The notes below the pieces were generated by a model. It searched no databases. It worked only from the letters and a program-made list of their open reading frames with translations, and was not told the DNA's origin. 64,000 bases of DNA from Billgrantia pellis (GTDB lineage: Bacteria; Pseudomonadota; Gammaproteobacteria; Pseudomonadales; Halomonadaceae). Where the stretch lies: positions 124,001 through 188,000 of the forward strand of contig NZ_VTPY01000007.1 of assembly GCF_008297955.1 (NCBI RefSeq). Reading direction: 5' to 3'. Of the stretch, positions 60,859 through 64,000 are shown in pieces. Positions within the stretch are counted from its first letter, which is position 1. Each line of letters starts with the position of its first letter. The translations under genes were made by a program, and so were the position numbers.

Positions 60859-60943
60859 GAATCACGATTGATTCCTAATTAAAATTAGGCAACAAGTTGC
60901 CTGAACTGGGCAAGTCATTGCCCAAGTAGGCAATTTCTTGCCT
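60859..60943 (-). promoter_or_regulatory. Array of 6-4-6 palindromes upstream of hcp, candidate enhancer
   Basis: Five adjacent palindromes, each 6 bp, 4-bp gap, 6 bp: GAATCA-CGAT-TGATTC (60859), CCTAAT-TAAA-ATTAGG (60874), AGGCAA-CAAG-TTGCCT (60887), GGGCAA-GTCA-TTGCCC (60908) and AGGCAA-TTTC-TTGCCT (60928). The last three share GGCAA/TTGCC and have centres 21 and 20 bp apart, on one face of the helix, at about -100 to -140 from the predicted sigma-54 start. The position fits upstream activator sites for an enhancer-binding protein. Confidence 0.6.
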
Positions 60944-61145
60944 AAGCCGTTTTGGCTCATGCGAGACAGGGAGACGCACGAGAGAGGCGGTTTGCTTGGA
61001 TATGCAGGAGAACTCCGAGCCCCAGCGGCTGCTGGCCATGCTTGAAACGCCTAGGGAAACGACGAGCAGCACACTCTTCCGCGTCGGTCGAGCTGACGGG
61101 CGGTCGTCGGGCTTGGGAGTTGCCCGGCTGAGCGCTGGTTAGTAA

Positions 61146-61174
61146 TTGTAAGTTATTATTACGTTTTGTTTAAT
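61146..61174 (+). promoter_or_regulatory. Sigma-70-type promoter of the D,D-carboxypeptidase gene
   Basis: TTGTAA and TTTAAT separated by 17 bp in an AT-rich stretch about 150 bp before the start codon. The rest of the 570-bp gap from hcp (60953-61130) shows no other clear signal beyond the hcp elements. Confidence 0.5.
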
Positions 61175-61322
61175 TAACGGTCGGTTAATGGAAGCATAGA
61201 GTATATCGACAAAAAAACCCGCTATTCCGCCTGTAAAGCGTTCCGTTTAGTCGCCATACTGGGGCGAGGTCCGCTCCAGAATCGGGCCACAGGGAATCAC
61301 AAGGGAACCAGAGGTGTACGTC

Positions 61323-62621
61323 ATGCGCTCCTCCAACCGACACAACCTCGGTGTGGCCGTTTTTTTATTGTTCTGTTTTCAGTTATTGGCAATCGGGGCG
61401 GCACAGGCCAACCCCCGCTATGCGTCCATCGTCATCGATGTCGAGAGCGGTGACGTGCTGCATGCGGAAAATGCCGATGCCACGCGCTATCCCGCTTCGT
61501 TGACGAAGATGATGACGCTTTACTTGCTGTTCGAGTCGATCGAAAGCGGTAATATGCGTCTGGATCAGCCGCTCACGGTGTCGTCGCATGCGGCTTCCAT
61601 GCCGGCCTCCAAGCTGTGGCTCTCTCCTGGCAGTACAATCAGGGCCGAGGAGGCGATCAAGGCCTTGGTGGTGCGCTCTGCCAATGACGTGGCCGTGGTG
61701 GTGGCCGAGGCCTTGGGCGGCACGGAGGGCAACTTCGGGCGCATGATGACCCAGCGCGCCCGCGAGCTGGGCCTGCAGGACACCGTATTTCGCAACGCAT
61801 CGGGACTGCCCGACAACGCCCAGGTCACCACGGCGCGTGACATGGCGACCCTGTCGATTCGCCTGATGCAGGATTTCCCGCAGTACTATCACTATTTCTC
61901 GACCCAGAGCTTCACCTATCGCGGAACGACGCATACCAGTCACAATCGGCTGGTGCGCAATTATCCCGGCGCCGATGGACTCAAGACGGGTTTCATTCGC
62001 GCTTCGGGCTTCAACGTGGCGACCTCGGCGATACGTAACAATCGCCGCATCGTCTCCGTGGTGATGGGCGGATTCACCGCCGCTTCACGCGATACCCACA
62101 TGGCCGACCTGCTCGATCGCGGCTTCGCTCGGCTCTCGATGCTGCAGCGGGGCGACTGGATCGCCCGGGCCGATGTGCTGGGCGATCGTATGGACCTGCC
62201 GGAGAGCCCGCCGGCTTCGGCCTCGCAGCTGGCCTCGGCGAACACGAGCCCCCGAAGGGAAACCACCGAAGTAGAGCAGCGACTCTCCTTCCAGTCCGAG
62301 ATGGGCATCGAGATGGGGTCCGCCGACGATCCGATTCGCGTCCTCATCGACCGTGCCGATTCCGCTCGGCCCGCTGCCGGTGGTTGGGCCGTACAGGTGG
62401 GCGCCTTCAATAATGCCGATCAGGCGCGTCACCTGGCATCCCAGGCGGCCGACCAACTGGCCAGCGAGCTGAGCGATGTACGCGTTTCCGTCGCCGAAGC
62501 GGAGGGCGACCAGCGTGTCTTCCGCGCCCGGCTGGTCGATCTGCAGGAGAGCGTGGCCCACTCCGCTTGCCGCAGCTTGCGCGAGCGGGGCATGGATTGC
62601 ATGGTGGTCGCTCACAACTGA
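61323..62621 (+). CDS. D-alanyl-D-alanine carboxypeptidase with SPOR domain
   Basis: 432 residues from the ATG at 61323 (AGAGG at 8 nt). A signal peptide ends AQA. The penicillin-binding domain has S-L-T-K (YPASLTKMMTLY), S-A-N (VVRSANDVAVV) and K-T-G (GLKTGFIRASG). A linker rich in Ser/Pro/Ala leads to a C-terminal SPOR domain (GWAVQVGAFNNADQARHLAS) that binds denuded glycan at the septum. It trims pentapeptides in the periplasm. The DacC-like domain plus SPOR is common in this group of bacteria. A strong terminator follows. Confidence 0.92.
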   Translation: MRSSNRHNLGVAVFLLFCFQLLAIGAAQANPRYASIVIDVESGDVLHAENADATRYPASLTKMMTLYLLFESIESGNMRLDQPLTVSSHAASMPASKLWLSPGSTIRAEEAIKALVVRSANDVAVVVAEALGGTEGNFGRMMTQRARELGLQDTVFRNASGLPDNAQVTTARDMATLSIRLMQDFPQYYHYFSTQSFTYRGTTHTSHNRLVRNYPGADGLKTGFIRASGFNVATSAIRNNRRIVSVVMGGFTAASRDTHMADLLDRGFARLSMLQRGDWIARADVLGDRMDLPESPPASASQLASANTSPRRETTEVEQRLSFQSEMGIEMGSADDPIRVLIDRADSARPAAGGWAVQVGAFNNADQARHLASQAADQLASELSDVRVSVAEAEGDQRVFRARLVDLQESVAHSACRSLRERGMDCMVVAHN

Positions 62622-62639
62622 AGCGGACGGATTCAGAGG

Positions 62640-62675
62640 AACGTCAACGCCCCGCGATGCGGGGCGTTGACGTTT
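62640..62675 (+). terminator. Intrinsic terminator of the carboxypeptidase gene
   Basis: A 15-16-bp perfect stem (ACGTCAACGCCCCGC with its mirror) around a GAT loop, 19 bp after the stop. The T-run is short but the stem is very stable. Confidence 0.8.
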
Positions 62676-62841
62676 CGTACCGAAGATTTTCCCGACGGAT
62701 CAGGCCAACGGCGAACACGACGTTTCTTGCATGACTACGCGCCAGAAGGTATCCGGCACCGGCCAGCCGTTGGCCCTGTGCGCCATTTGGTCACGTCACT
62801 TGCCGTCGACTGCGTCAGCCGTTAGGTTGTTAATCGATAAG

Positions 62842-62878
62842 CCCCGCCGCCCGTCTCAGGGCGGCGGGGTGGTTTTTT
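62842..62878 (+). terminator. Strong intrinsic terminator just before the EamA gene
   Basis: CCCCGCCGCCC-GTCTCA-GGGCGGCGGGG followed by TGG and TTTTTT. It lies only 18 bp before the EamA start codon on the same strand. The gene upstream already has its own terminator, so this one must end a separate short transcript or act as an attenuator in the EamA leader. Confidence 0.85.
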
Positions 62879-62896
62879 GGCAGCCAGGAGGGTGTC

Positions 62897-63772
62897 ATGT
62901 CGCCGTCATTGAAGGGCATTCTGTTCATGTGCGCCGGCGTGCTCTGCCTGGCCATTGGCGATGCGATTGCCAAATGGTTGGGCGAGGTGCACTCACCGCT
63001 ACAGATCATTTTTTTCCGCACGCTGGTGTCGCTGCCGCTGATCGCGTTGCTGGCGCACTATGGCGGCGGCCTGCGCAAGCTGCGCACACGACGGCCTTTC
63101 GTGCATCTGGTACGCGGCCTGATCTATACCGGCACCATGTTCTGCTTCGTGCTCGGGCTAACCTTACTGCCGCTGGCCGAGGCTACGGCGATCGCCTTCG
63201 TCGCGCCGCTGTTCGTTACGCTGCTGTCGGTGCCGCTGCTGGGCGAAAAGATCGATCCGCCGGTCATGGCGGCCTCGCTGCTCGGCTTCCTCGGGGTGCT
63301 GATCGTGGTGCGTCCGGGCGGTGATGCCTTCCAGTTGGGTTCGCTGGTGCTCCTCGGTGCGGCGGTCTTCTACGCATTGATGATGATTACCGCGCGGCGC
63401 TACGGCGCGACCGAGCACCTCTGGGCGATGGTTTTCTACATGACGCTGGTGCCGTTGGTACTTACCGCGCTGGCGCTGCCCTGGGTGTGGCAGACACCGC
63501 AGCCCTGGCACTGGCCGGGGTTTCTCGCTGCCGGCGTCATGGGGGTGGGGGCCACTGCCTTCATCACGATGGCCTTTCGGCATGCCCCGGCGGCGATTGC
63601 CGCCCCCTTCGACTACACCGCCATACTGTGGGCGGTGTTGCTGGGCTGGTGGTTCTGGGGCGAGATACCCGATGTATGGGTTTTTGTCGGCAGTGCGCTG
63701 ATCGTCGGCAGCGGCCTGGCGATCGCCTACCACGATCGCCGGACCACCCTGAAGCGTCGTCCCACTTCGTAG
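62897..63772 (+). CDS. EamA-family (DMT) transporter
   Basis: 291 residues, ten membrane helices in two EamA repeats: GVLCLAIGDAIAKWLGEVHS at the start, LPLAEATAIAFVAPLFVTLL ending repeat 1, APFDYTAILWAVLLGWWFWGE in repeat 2 (split). The family exports amino acids, nucleosides or other metabolites. GGAGG precedes the ATG. Terminator-like DNA directly upstream suggests leader control. Substrate unknown. Confidence 0.87.
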   Translation: MSPSLKGILFMCAGVLCLAIGDAIAKWLGEVHSPLQIIFFRTLVSLPLIALLAHYGGGLRKLRTRRPFVHLVRGLIYTGTMFCFVLGLTLLPLAEATAIAFVAPLFVTLLSVPLLGEKIDPPVMAASLLGFLGVLIVVRPGGDAFQLGSLVLLGAAVFYALMMITARRYGATEHLWAMVFYMTLVPLVLTALALPWVWQTPQPWHWPGFLAAGVMGVGATAFITMAFRHAPAAIAAPFDYTAILWAVLLGWWFWGEIPDVWVFVGSALIVGSGLAIAYHDRRTTLKRRPTS

Positions 63773-63795
63773 CGTCATTCGGCCTGGGGGCGCGG

Positions 63796-64000
63796 TCAGG
63801 TCTGGGCGTGGCCCAGGCGCCAACGGCGCCAGTAGCCTGCGATCAAACCGTGTTTGGGTGCCGCCAGCAGGACAAGGCAGAACAGGGCCGTCGCGACCAG
63901 CACGATGGCGGCTCCCGAGGCGATGTCGAAGGTCGCCGAGAGTTGCAACCCGACGACGGCGGACGACACGCCTAACGTCACCGAGATGGCCAGCATGGCC
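63796..64000 (-). CDS. Metal ABC transporter permease, C-terminal part (5' end off the right edge)
   Basis: The frame is open from the right edge to a stop at 63796, about 67 residues. LAISVTLGVSSAVVGLQLSATFDIASG and VLVATALFCLVLLAAPKHGL match the last two membrane helices of the ZnuB/MntB-type ABC-3 permease family (zinc or manganese uptake). The first visible ATG at 63996 is internal. It is convergent with the EamA gene, 23 bp apart. Confidence 0.85.
   Translation of the reverse strand, partial: AMLAISVTLGVSSAVVGLQLSATFDIASGAAIVLVATALFCLVLLAAPKHGLIAGYWRRWRLGHAQT

Noticed and set aside
60859..60943. CRISPR-like repeats upstream of hcp
   Set aside because: The units are 16-bp palindromes with spacers of only a few bases, too short for a CRISPR array; no cas gene is present.
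1..64000. tRNA, rRNA, insertion sequences, prophage or integrase genes
   Set aside because: Looked for and not recognised anywhere in the window; the possible acquired region at 41-45 kb has no visible mobility gene or attachment site.

Overview
The window looks like part of the chromosome of a moderately halophilic, denitrifying gammaproteobacterium. Halomonas or a close relative is the best guess, from GC-rich codon use, gene content and protein sequence style; this is inference, with no rRNA or other marker in the window to confirm it. No tRNA, rRNA, insertion sequence, phage or CRISPR array was seen.

The first two thirds (1-40.8 kb) form an almost continuous anaerobic respiration island. 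It starts with ubiUV (oxygen-independent ubiquinone synthesis, O2-sensor-type box upstream), a Yip1-like membrane protein and a MarR/cytochrome P450 pair. Next is the heme d1 set, nirCF divergent from nirDLGHJEN. Then come an unknown gene with a Dnr-type box, nnrS, a SirB2-like and an AhpD-like gene, norCB-norQ-norD, and a convergent norEF-like operon. The nitrate block follows: narK2, a universal stress protein, narK1, narLX, a third NarK-like carrier, narGHJI, a PpiC-type chaperone, moaB, moeA, a Dnr-type Crp/FNR regulator and a DGC protein. Boxes of the type TTGA(T/C)-N4-(A/G)TCAA precede ubiU, nirC, nirD, the unknown gene, nnrS, norC, the norEF operon and narK1. norC also has an NsrR-like NO operator, and a textbook NarL 7-2-7 site lies between narL and narK1. 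Nitrate reductase, NO reductase and the heme d1 pathway are present, but the nitrite reductase structural gene (nirS) and N2O reductase are not in the window.

The island ends in a decayed moaA: its first 24 codons are joined in frame, through a stop, to a short C-terminal fragment. A lower-GC catabolic region follows (41-51.5 kb): creatinase with a LysR regulator and a sodium/solute symporter, then a TetR-controlled set of N-methylproline/dimethylglycine-demethylase-like flavoprotein, a pyrroline-5-carboxylate-reductase-like protein and a PutP-like symporter. This set ends in an etfB-etfA deletion fusion that removed most of the electron-transfer flavoprotein. Two matched ATGTAC-N6-GTACAT operators bracket the demethylase gene.

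The last part (51.5-64 kb) holds a CdhB-like thioesterase, a TauE-family exporter, small envelope proteins, a Fur-box-associated siderophore uptake cluster (LysR, two binding proteins, two permeases, ATPase), an orphan type VI hcp with a sigma-54-type promoter and a phased array of palindromes upstream, a penicillin-binding D,D-carboxypeptidase with SPOR domain, an EamA transporter, and the end of a metal ABC permease running off the right edge.
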